7,083 bases of DNA from Actinomycetota bacterium (GTDB taxonomy: Bacteria; Actinomycetota; Actinomycetes; Propionibacteriales; Nocardioidaceae). This document shows, piece by piece, positions 1 to 4,899 of the stretch (position 1 is the first letter of the stretch; every line of letters starts with the position of its first letter). Location of the stretch: the NCBI GenBank assembly GCA_009702305.1, contig WLIH01000135.1, positions 1-7,083 on the forward strand, given 5' to 3'. The position numbers were made by a program, and so were the translations under genes. Below the pieces are notes generated by a model. It did no database searches. It was not told the DNA's origin and saw nothing but the letters and a program-made list of their open reading frames with translations.

Positions 1-906
1 ATCGCTGGTCTCGTCGGTCAGACCCTCGATCGGGTCGAGCACCTCGGAGCTGACGCCCATGTCGTCGGCGAGGGTCTCGGCGATCTGCTTGGGTGCCAGC
101 GTCTCGGAGAAGACCGTGGTGATGCCGTCGGTGCGGATCAGGGACTGCAGGCGCCCCAGGTCGGCCGGCGTCGGCTCGGCATCGGGGGAGAGGCCGGCGA
201 TGCCCTCGACCTGCAGGCCGTAGCGTGCGAGGTAGCCGAAGGCGTCGTGCGAGACGACGATGGTGTCGCGCTCGCAGTCGGCGAGCCCGTCGGCGTACGC
301 CGCGTCGAGCGTCTCGAGGTCGGAGCGCAGGGCCGCGGCGTTGGCCGCGTAGTCGTCCGCGTGGTCAGGATCGATAGCAGCGAGCCGCTCCGCGACCGCG
401 TCGGCGTACGTCGCCAGACGCAGGGGGTCCTGCCAGAAGTGCGGGTCGAACTCGCCGTGGTCGTGGCCGTCGTCCTCGCTGTGCTCCTCGTCCCCGTGAT
501 CGTCCCCGTGATCGTCCCCGTGATCTTGCTCGTGCTCGGGGGCCGGCAGCAGGTCGACGACGTCGTCGACGTCGAGCCGCTCGCCCTCGGCGTTCTGCTC
601 GACTCCGGCGTCGACGGCGGTCTGGAACCCGCTCTCGTAGAGCACCAGGTCGGCCTCCGAGATGAGGACCGTCTGCGCCACGTCGAGCGAGAGGTCGTGC
701 GGCTCGGTGCCGAGCGTCGTCAGGTTGTCCACCTCGGCATGCTCGCCGGCGACCCGCTCGGCGACGTAGGCCAGCGGGTAGAACGCCGCAGCGACCCGCA
801 CCTCGCCGTCCGAGCCGGGCTCGGTCGACTCGGAGAAGGCGGAGCACGACGTGAGGGCCAGCGTGGCGAGGGCAGTGGCGGCGGTGAGCAGGGCGCGGCT
901 TCTCAT
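1..906 (-). CDS. znuA: Zinc ABC transporter substrate-binding lipoprotein (ZnuA type), C-terminus cut by window edge
   Basis: This is the extracytoplasmic solute-binding lipoprotein of a zinc ABC importer (cluster A-I family); it captures Zn2+ outside the membrane and passes it to the ZnuB/ZnuC permease and ATPase. A signal peptide ends in lipobox LTSC with Cys21. Likely metal ligands are H70 (EPHD), H156 (DPHFWQDP), H220 (SHDAFGY) and D291 (LDPIEG), in the usual family order. Between the first two lies a His/Asp-rich loop at about residues 124-152, typical of zinc rather than manganese binders. The 302 visible codons end just after the LDPIEGLT motif, so about 20-25 residues should be missing beyond position 1. 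The ATG at 906-904 is chosen because the signal peptide begins there and a good promoter lies 7 nt upstream; no Shine-Dalgarno is visible. Family call is strong; zinc specificity is inferred from the loop and the Zur-like operators. The permease and ATPase genes are probably further left. Confidence 0.93.
   Translation of the reverse strand, partial: MRSRALLTAATALATLALTSCSAFSESTEPGSDGEVRVAAAFYPLAYVAERVAGEHAEVDNLTTLGTEPHDLSLDVAQTVLISEADLVLYESGFQTAVDAGVEQNAEGERLDVDDVVDLLPAPEHEQDHGDDHGDDHGDEEHSEDDGHDHGEFDPHFWQDPLRLATYADAVAERLAAIDPDHADDYAANAAALRSDLETLDAAYADGLADCERDTIVVSHDAFGYLARYGLQVEGIAGLSPDAEPTPADLGRLQSLIRTDGITTVFSETLAPKQIAETLADDMGVSSEVLDPIEGLTDETSD
489..524. repeat. Three perfect 12-bp tandem copies inside znuA
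   Basis: The unit cgtccccgtgat occurs three times head to tail at 489-500, 501-512 and 513-524. Read on the minus strand it encodes DHGD three times (residues 128-139) in the histidine-rich loop of ZnuA. The unit is a multiple of three, so gain or loss of a copy keeps the frame and changes only the number of metal-binding histidines. Confidence 0.9.
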
Positions 907-920
907 GAGAACGATTCTCA
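906..920. promoter_or_regulatory. Zur-box-like operator 1, proximal
   Basis: TGAGAA-CGA-TTCTCA is a perfect inverted repeat with 6-bp arms and a 3-bp centre. It matches the general form of actinobacterial Zur sites (TGAnAA-N3-TTnTCA). It contains the whole -10 element of znuA and its last base pair is the first base of the start codon. Assignment to Zur, rather than another Fur-family regulator, rests on the zinc-binding gene it controls. Confidence 0.75.
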
Positions 921-943
921 ATCAAAGTGAGAACCATTGTCAA
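914..943 (-). promoter_or_regulatory. znuA promoter, leaderless type
   Basis: On the minus strand a consensus -35 TTGACA (complement of 938-943) is followed by an 18-nt spacer and a -10-like GAGAAT (complement of 914-919). The ATG at 906-904 begins 7 nt after the -10, where transcription would be expected to start, so the mRNA probably has no leader. Both elements lie in or partly in the palindromes described separately, which fits repression by occlusion. Confidence 0.65.
928..942. promoter_or_regulatory. Zur-box-like operator 2, distal
   Basis: TGAGAA-CCA-TTGTCA has the same layout as the proximal box, with 5 of 6 arm pairs matching. It starts 22 bp from the first box, about two helical turns, so two Zur dimers could bind the same face. 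It overlaps the -35 hexamer of znuA (938-943) by five bases. Confidence 0.68.
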
Positions 944-966
944 AACTCCGCCGAGTCGGGCTGACA

Positions 967-995
967 TGACGGCCCGAGTCAGCGGGGCATAGGGT
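967..995 (+). promoter_or_regulatory. Leaderless promoter of the ABM-domain gene
   Basis: A -10 hexamer TAGGGT at 990-995 follows a -35-like TGACGG at 967-972 with a 17-nt spacer. The GTG start at 1003 is 7 nt after the -10, where transcription should begin, and there is no suitably placed Shine-Dalgarno. The fit to the actinobacterial TANNNT -10 is good; the -35 is weaker. Confidence 0.5.
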
Positions 996-1002
996 CGCGG
1001 GC

Positions 1003-1323
1003 GTGCTGGTCGTCAACAGGTTCCGCGTCGACGCGTCCGACGAGGTCGCCTTCCGCGCCGACGTCGAGGCGGCGCACGCGGTGCTCGCCGAGCGCCCCGG
1101 CTACCTCGACGGCCGGATCGGCCGCAACCTCGACGACCCGACCCTGTGGGTGCTGACCACGCGCTGGGAGCACGTAGGCGCCTACCGACGCGCCCTGTCG
1201 TCGTACGACGTGAAGCTGGGTGCGGTGCCCCTGCTCAGCCGCGCCCTGGACGAGCCCAGCGCCTACGAGGTCGTCGAGCCGGGGACCGCCCTGAATATCG
1301 TGGAGACGCGCTCGTTAGGGTGA
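1003..1323 (+). CDS. ABM-domain (antibiotic biosynthesis monooxygenase-like) small protein
   Basis: This 106-residue protein looks like a single ABM domain of the dimeric alpha/beta-barrel superfamily: an N-terminal beta strand (LVVNRFRV, residues 2-9), an acidic helix with a DEVAFRADVEAAHAVLAERPGY pattern over 13-34, a strand with WVLTTRW (49-55), and a helix HVGAYRRAL (57-65). No signal peptide or membrane segment is seen, so it is probably cytoplasmic. Members include heme-degrading and quinol-oxidising enzymes, but most small chromosomal copies have no known substrate, and I cannot assign one. The GTG start is chosen because the -10 element lies 7 nt upstream and the first beta strand begins at once. 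It is divergent from znuA, and its stop codon overlaps the putative glyS -10. The penultimate sense codon is TTA, rare in such GC-rich DNA. The monooxygenase name is inherited from the family and is not evidence of that activity. Confidence 0.8.
   Translation: MLVVNRFRVDASDEVAFRADVEAAHAVLAERPGYLDGRIGRNLDDPTLWVLTTRWEHVGAYRRALSSYDVKLGAVPLLSRALDEPSAYEVVEPGTALNIVETRSLG
1291..1321 (+). promoter_or_regulatory. Putative glyS promoter inside the end of the ABM gene
   Basis: TAGGGT at 1316-1321 matches the actinobacterial -10 and lies in an AT-richer patch. A -35-like CTGAAT sits at 1291-1296 with a long 19-nt spacer. Transcription would start near 1328 and give a leader of about 50 nt to the glyS start. 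The -35 is weak, so glyS could instead be read through from the gene before it. Confidence 0.35.
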
Positions 1324-1364
1324 GTCCTCCACCACAGTCCGGCAGCCAGCCGGGCATCGAGCGC

Positions 1365-1369
1365 AGGAG
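1365..1369 (+). promoter_or_regulatory. Ribosome binding site of glyS
   Basis: AGGAG lies 8 nt before the GTG at 1378. This supports the GTG start, and contrasts with the genes in this window that have no Shine-Dalgarno. Confidence 0.8.
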
Positions 1370-1377
1370 CATCACCC

Positions 1378-2775
1378 GTGGCCAAGCCGCCCCCGACCAC
1401 CGTCGACAACGTCGTCTCCCTCGCCAAGCGCCGGGGGTTCGTCTTCCCGTGCGGTGAGATCTACGGCGGCACCCGCTCGGCCTGGGACTACGGCCCGCTC
1501 GGGGTGGAGCTCAAGGACAACATCAAGCGCCAGTGGTGGAAGTCCATGGTGCAGATGCGCGACGACATGGTCGGTCTCGACTCGTCGGTCATCCTGCCGC
1601 GCCAGACCTGGGAGGCGAGCGGCCACGTCGCGACCTTCTCCGACCCGCTGACCGAGTGCCAGTCCTGCCACAAGCGCTACCGCGCCGACCACCTGCAGGA
1701 GGAGCACGCGGAGAAGAAGGGCCTCGACGACCCGGACGCCGTCGACCTCGCGACCCTCGCCTGCCCCAACTGCGGCACGCGTGGCGCCTGGACCGAGCCC
1801 CGCCAGTTCTCCGGGCTGCTGAAGACCTACCTCGGTGTCGTCGAGGACGAGTCCGGGCTGCACTACCTGCGCCCCGAGACCGCCCAGGGCATCTTCTTGA
1901 ACTTCGCCAACGTCGTGACGTCGACGCGGCAGAAGCCGCCCTTCGGCATCGCCCAGATCGGCAAGAGCTTCCGCAACGAGATCACCCCGGGCAACTTCAT
2001 CTTCCGCACCCGCGAGTTCGAGCAGATGGAGATGGAGTTCTTCGTCAAGCCGGGCGAGGACGAGGAGTGGCACCAGTACTGGATCGACGAGCGCACGAAG
2101 TGGTACGTCGAGCTGGGCATCGACCCGGCCAACCTGCGCCACTTCGAGCACCCGCAGGAGAAGCTCAGCCACTACTCCAAGCGCACCGTCGACATCGAGT
2201 ACCACTTCAAGTTCGCCGGCAGCGAGTGGGGCGAGCTCGAAGGCATCGCCAACCGCACCGACTTCGACCTGGCCACCCACTCGGCGGCCTCGGGCCAGGA
2301 CCTCAGCTACTTCGACCAGGCCAACAACGAGCGCTACACGCCCTACGTCATCGAGCCGGCCGCGGGTCTCTCGCGCAGCCTGATGACCTTCCTCGTCGAC
2401 GCCTACGAGGAGGACGAGGCACCCAACACCAAGGGCGGCGTCGACAAGCGCACCGTGCTGCGTCTCGACCGTCGCCTCGCGCCGATCAAGGTCGCCGTGC
2501 TGCCGCTGAGCCGCAACGCCGATCTCTCGCCGAAGGCGAAGGCGCTGGCCGCCGAGCTGCGCCAGAACTGGAACGTCGACTTCGACGACTCGGGCGCGAT
2601 CGGTCGCCGCTACCGCCGCCAGGACGAGGTCGGCACGCCGTACTGCGTCACCGTCGACTTCGAGACCCTCGAGGACGGCGCGGTCACCGTGCGCGAGCGC
2701 GACACGATGCAGCAGGAGCGGATCAGCCTCGACGGCATCTCCACCTACTTCGCCGAGCGCCTGCTCGGGTGCTGA
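1378..2775 (+). CDS. glyS: Glycine--tRNA ligase, homodimeric class II type
   Basis: This cytoplasmic enzyme charges tRNA-Gly with glycine using ATP. It is 465 residues, the usual size of the alpha2 (eukaryote/archaea-like) bacterial GlyRS, not the alpha2beta2 form. The N-terminal catalytic core includes the [13 protein letters not shown] and WDYGPLG segments (about 19-43). Motif 2 starts at [10 protein letters not shown] near residue 198 and runs through [18 protein letters not shown] is at 165-171 and motif 3 ([10 protein letters not shown]) is near 330. An insertion carries two CxxC pairs, Cys94/Cys97 and Cys129/Cys132, forming a zinc knuckle. The C-terminal anticodon-binding domain spans roughly residues 365-465 (begins [11 protein letters not shown]). 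The GTG start has AGGAG 8 nt upstream. The downstream lipoprotein gene starts 10 nt after the stop and may be co-transcribed. In actinobacteria glyS often lies beside zinc-regulation or zinc-uptake genes, as here. I see no frameshift or missing motif. Confidence 0.98.
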   Translation: MAKPPPTTVDNVVSLAKRRGFVFPCGEIYGGTRSAWDYGPLGVELKDNIKRQWWKSMVQMRDDMVGLDSSVILPRQTWEASGHVATFSDPLTECQSCHKRYRADHLQEEHAEKKGLDDPDAVDLATLACPNCGTRGAWTEPRQFSGLLKTYLGVVEDESGLHYLRPETAQGIFLNFANVVTSTRQKPPFGIAQIGKSFRNEITPGNFIFRTREFEQMEMEFFVKPGEDEEWHQYWIDERTKWYVELGIDPANLRHFEHPQEKLSHYSKRTVDIEYHFKFAGSEWGELEGIANRTDFDLATHSAASGQDLSYFDQANNERYTPYVIEPAAGLSRSLMTFLVDAYEEDEAPNTKGGVDKRTVLRLDRRLAPIKVAVLPLSRNADLSPKAKALAAELRQNWNVDFDDSGAIGRRYRRQDEVGTPYCVTVDFETLEDGAVTVRERDTMQQERISLDGISTYFAERLLGC

Positions 2776-2777
2776 GG
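2773..2777 (+). promoter_or_regulatory. Shine-Dalgarno overlapping the glyS stop
   Basis: TGAGG includes the glyS TGA and lies 8 nt before a GTG at 2786. This favours 2786 over the GTG at 2777, which has no properly spaced site, and suggests translational coupling between glyS and the lipoprotein gene. Confidence 0.55.
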
Positions 2778-2785
2778 TGGCTGCC

Positions 2786-3526
2786 GTGCACGCCCCGCAC
2801 CTGAGTGCCCGCCGTCGTGCTGCGGCGCTGAGCGCTCTCGTCCTCGCCGCCGTCGCGCTGAGCGCCTGCAGCAGCAGCGACGGACCCGAGCCCGCGGGCG
2901 AGACCTCGGCGCCCACGGCCACGCCGACGGCCTCGCCGTCGGCCTACCTCGACGTGCCCGAGGGCACCGAGCTCACCGGTCAGGGCGCAGCCCTCGGCAT
3001 CGGCGACCCCGCGGTCGTCGCCTGGCAGCCGAAGCAGAGCCTGGTCGGGGTCCTCGACATCACCGTCGACCGGGTCGAGCTAACGACCTTCAAGAAGTCC
3101 TTCCAGGGCTGGAAGCTCGACGAGCAGGCCAAGGCGTCCACGCCGTACTTCGTGCACGCCACGATCGAGAACGTCGGCGACACCGATCTGAGCGGGCAGC
3201 AGGTGCCGCTCTACATCGTCGACGGCACCAACACGCTCATCGAGGCGTCGTCGTTCGTCAGCACCTTCGAGCCGTGCCCGAGCAAGCCGCTGCCGGAGGG
3301 CTTCGAGCCGGGGGAGTCGGCCGATGTGTGCCTGGTCTACCTCGCGCCCGACGCCGGGACCCTGGAGGCGGTGAGCTTCCGCCCGACCGAGGACTTCAAC
3401 CCGATCACCTGGACCGGCGACATCAGCAAGGTCAAGGGCCCCGGCGCCGGCGACAAGGGCGGCGACAAGGACGGCGACGGCAAGGGCGGCAAGGGCAACG
3501 GCGGCGCGGGGACCGACGGCTCCTGA
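2786..3526 (+). CDS. DUF4352-like lipoprotein of unknown function
   Basis: With the preferred GTG start the product is 246 residues. It has an arginine-containing n-region, a hydrophobic stretch and lipobox LSAC with Cys28, so it should be lipid-anchored on the outer face of the membrane. A Ser/Thr/Pro linker (about 30-55) leads to a beta-rich domain at about 60-215. Its central pattern, a YFVHATIENVGDTDL strand followed by a turn and VPLYIVDGTN, resembles the immunoglobulin-like DUF4352/MPT63-type fold. Two cysteines, Cys164 and Cys182, could form a disulfide. The last 30 or so residues are a Gly/Lys/Asp tail of repeated GDK and GKGG units, probably disordered. It follows glyS by 10 nt with its ribosome binding site on the glyS stop codon. 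A GTG at 2777 would add three residues. I cannot assign a function; domain assignment is moderate, lipoprotein status strong. Confidence 0.85.
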   Translation: MHAPHLSARRRAAALSALVLAAVALSACSSSDGPEPAGETSAPTATPTASPSAYLDVPEGTELTGQGAALGIGDPAVVAWQPKQSLVGVLDITVDRVELTTFKKSFQGWKLDEQAKASTPYFVHATIENVGDTDLSGQQVPLYIVDGTNTLIEASSFVSTFEPCPSKPLPEGFEPGESADVCLVYLAPDAGTLEAVSFRPTEDFNPITWTGDISKVKGPGAGDKGGDKDGDGKGGKGNGGAGTDGS

Positions 3527-3531
3527 CGGAT

Positions 3532-3561
3532 TTGGGGCGTCCGACGCCTCGGCGAGACACT
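3532..3561 (+). promoter_or_regulatory. Putative leaderless promoter of dusB
   Basis: TTGGGG at 3532-3537 could be the -35 and GACACT at 3556-3561 the -10, with an 18-nt spacer. The ATG at 3568 is 6 nt after the -10, and there is no well-spaced Shine-Dalgarno (the GGGG at 3562-3565 is only 2 nt from the ATG). The -10 departs from TANNNT at its first base, so this is a moderate call. Confidence 0.4.
3536..3548. repeat. 13-bp palindrome in the dusB promoter spacer
   Basis: GGCGTC-C-GACGCC is a perfect inverted repeat with 6-bp arms and a single central base, located between the putative -35 and -10 of dusB. It could be an operator, or the closed end of a small GC hairpin after the lipoprotein gene; a one-base loop makes a stable RNA hairpin poor unless inner pairs open. 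Confidence 0.5.
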
Positions 3562-3567
3562 GGGGTC

Positions 3568-4719
3568 ATGTCGACGACCACGGTGCGCGAGCACCCCGGG
3601 CTGCAGCTCGGGTCCCTGCGCGTCGACACGCCCGTCGTGCTCGCGCCGATGGCCGGCATCACGAACGCCGCCTACCGTCGCCTCTGCGCCGAGCAGGGCG
3701 CGGGGCTCTACGTCTGCGAGATGATCACCAGCCGTGGTCTGGTCGAGGGCGACCAGCACACCCGCGACATGCTGGTCTTCGACGAGCTCGAGACGACCCG
3801 CTCGGTGCAGCTCTACGGCACCGACCCGACCTACGTCGCCCGGGCGGCCGAGATCCTGTGCGCCGACTACGGCGTCGCCCACATCGACCTGAACTTCGGT
3901 TGCCCCGTGCCCAAGGTGACGCGCAAGGGCGGCGGGGGTGCGCTGCCGTGGAAGCGGGGCCTGCTGGGCGCGATCCTCGAGCAGGCCGTGGCCGCGGCGG
4001 CGGCGTACGACGTGCCGGTCACGATGAAGACCCGCACAGGCATCGACGACGACCACCTGACCTATCTCGACGCCGGACGGATCGCCGAGGAGGCGGGCTG
4101 TGCCGCGATCGCGCTGCACGGGCGCACCGTGTCGCAGGCCTACTCCGGTGACGCCGACTGGGAGTCGATCGCGCGCCTGGTCGAGCACGTCGACATCCCG
4201 GTGCTCGGCAACGGCGACATCTGGGAGGCGGCCGATGCGCTGCGGATGGTCGAGCAGACCGGCGTCGCCGGTGTGGTCGTCGGCCGTGGCTGCCTCGGTC
4301 GGCCGTGGCTGTTCCGCGACCTCGCGGCGGCGTTCGCCGGCGAGCAGGTCGCGACCCTGCCGGTGCTCGGCGAGGTGAGCGCGATGATGCGGCGACACGC
4401 CGAGCTGCTCGCCCAGCACATGGGCGAGGAGCGCGGGTGCAAGGAGTTCCGCAAGCACGTGTCGTGGTACCTCAAGGGCTTCGCCGCCGGTGGCCAGCTG
4501 CGCCGCGAGCTCGGCCTGGTCGAGACCCTGGCCCGGCTCGATGCGCTGCTCGACGAGCTCGACCCGCACGAGCCGTATCCCGTCGCTGAGCTGGGCACTC
4601 CCCGCGGTCGGCAGGGCTCGCCGCGCGCGCGGGTGGCCCTGCCCGAGGGGTGGCTGGACGACGCTGACGGCCTCGGCTGCGTCGTTGCGGAGGACGCCGC
4701 GGAGACCTCGGGAGGGTGA
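3568..4719 (+). CDS. dusB: tRNA-dihydrouridine synthase (DusB type)
   Basis: This FMN-dependent enzyme reduces uridine to dihydrouridine in the tRNA D-loop using NADPH. It is 383 residues. The TIM-barrel signatures come in order: APMAGITNAAYR near the N-terminus (phosphate/FMN region), NFGCP with the presumed catalytic proton donor Cys112, MKTRTG with Lys154, LHGRT with His184, GNGDI in the phosphate-binding region, and GRGCLGRPWLF. A helical C-terminal domain with KHVSWYLKGF follows, then a tail with VALPEGWLDD that I recognise from actinobacterial copies. The ATG at 3568 is chosen because it sits directly before the conserved LGSLRVDTPVVLAPMAG segment and just after a -10-like hexamer. The frame stays open upstream to 3274, but that part only overlaps the lipoprotein gene. 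The subclass and the exact tRNA position modified (U17 for E. coli DusB) are inferred, not seen. Confidence 0.95.
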   Translation: MSTTTVREHPGLQLGSLRVDTPVVLAPMAGITNAAYRRLCAEQGAGLYVCEMITSRGLVEGDQHTRDMLVFDELETTRSVQLYGTDPTYVARAAEILCADYGVAHIDLNFGCPVPKVTRKGGGGALPWKRGLLGAILEQAVAAAAAYDVPVTMKTRTGIDDDHLTYLDAGRIAEEAGCAAIALHGRTVSQAYSGDADWESIARLVEHVDIPVLGNGDIWEAADALRMVEQTGVAGVVVGRGCLGRPWLFRDLAAAFAGEQVATLPVLGEVSAMMRRHAELLAQHMGEERGCKEFRKHVSWYLKGFAAGGQLRRELGLVETLARLDALLDELDPHEPYPVAELGTPRGRQGSPRARVALPEGWLDDADGLGCVVAEDAAETSGG

Positions 4720-4721
4720 TC

Positions 4722-4743
4722 CGGTCGGACACCTGTCCGACCG
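4722..4743 (+). terminator. Hairpin after dusB, probable terminator
   Basis: The 10-bp arms CGGTCGGACA (4722-4731) and TGTCCGACCG (4734-4743) are perfectly complementary around CC, giving a stem of about 9 bp with an ACCT loop. It begins 3 nt after the dusB stop codon. There is no T-tract after it, as is common for actinobacterial hairpin terminators. Its near-perfect symmetry also allows a protein operator for the next gene. Confidence 0.55.
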
Positions 4744-4863
4744 CGGGGTGACCCGAAACACCCCCCGAACACCCAAACAAGATTGGGTCGGTCGACTTTG
4801 GGTGTGCTTCACTCGGTGATCGCGCCAACCTCCGCTCGGGTGAGAAGGCGTCCCCACCCGCAC

Positions 4864-4899
4864 CAGCGCTGGGGCCCCGACAGCAAAGGATCAGCGCTG
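4864..4899 (+). repeat. Paired CAGCGCTG copies flanking the ribosome binding site
   Basis: CAGCGCTG occurs at 4864-4871 and 4892-4899. Each is self-complementary, so the two can pair with each other over 8 bp around a 20-nt loop. The loop carries the AAAGGA ribosome binding site (4885-4890), and the second copy ends on the G of the GTG start at 4899. GGGGCCCC at 4871-4878 adds another self-complementary element. Confidence 0.7.
4885..4890 (+). promoter_or_regulatory. Ribosome binding site of the SH3b/M15-like gene
   Basis: AAAGGA lies 8 nt before the GTG at 4899 and fixes that start. It sits in the loop of the possible hairpin formed by the flanking CAGCGCTG copies. Confidence 0.7.

Larger units (their letters stand above)
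4720..4898 (+). other. Leader / intergenic region rich in inverted repeats
   Basis: This 179-nt gap separates dusB from the SH3b/M15-like gene and contains no TA dinucleotide, so no usual TANNNT -10 is visible. After the dusB hairpin, ACACCCAAA (4769-4777) can pair with TTTGGGTGT (4797-4805) over nine perfect pairs, or its ACCCAA part (4771-4776) with TTGGGT (4783-4788) over six. The two pairings exclude each other. Further on, two identical self-complementary CAGCGCTG copies flank the ribosome binding site. The promoter of the downstream gene must lie here or before, but I cannot place it. Confidence 0.5.

Noticed and set aside
489..524. Short repeat array as CRISPR
   Set aside because: The three copies are 12 bp, directly adjacent without spacers, and encode the DHGD repeats of ZnuA.
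247..930. 227-codon plus-strand open frame opposite znuA
   Set aside because: Its product has the low-complexity Val/Arg/Gly make-up of a shadow, while the minus strand holds all ZnuA ligands and the lipobox.
1003..1323. IsdG/MhuD-type heme monooxygenase
   Set aside because: Asn5 and Trp55 are in places resembling the heme-enzyme residues, but no histidine is found about 9-10 residues after the Trp, so the heme ligand seems missing.
1372..2922. 516-codon open frame on the minus strand opposite glyS
   Set aside because: It is antisense to a complete, well-conserved GlyRS, with Val/Leu/Arg-rich sequence of no recognisable family. Long antisense frames are expected at this GC content.
3274..3567. 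N-terminal extension of the dusB frame by 98 codons
   Set aside because: The extension lies inside the lipoprotein gene in another frame and is Arg/Gly/Gln-rich without structure; family homology begins just after ATG 3568.
3337..4863. 508-codon open frame on the minus strand opposite dusB
   Set aside because: It is the shadow of dusB and the lipoprotein tail, has no family motifs and no upstream signals.
4741..4898. c-di-AMP (ydaO-type) riboswitch before the cell-wall gene
   Set aside because: Such riboswitches precede cell-wall hydrolase genes in actinobacteria, so I looked. GGGGTGACC at 4745-4753 is reminiscent, but the conserved GTCAGCTAACC-like end and the rest of the core are absent.
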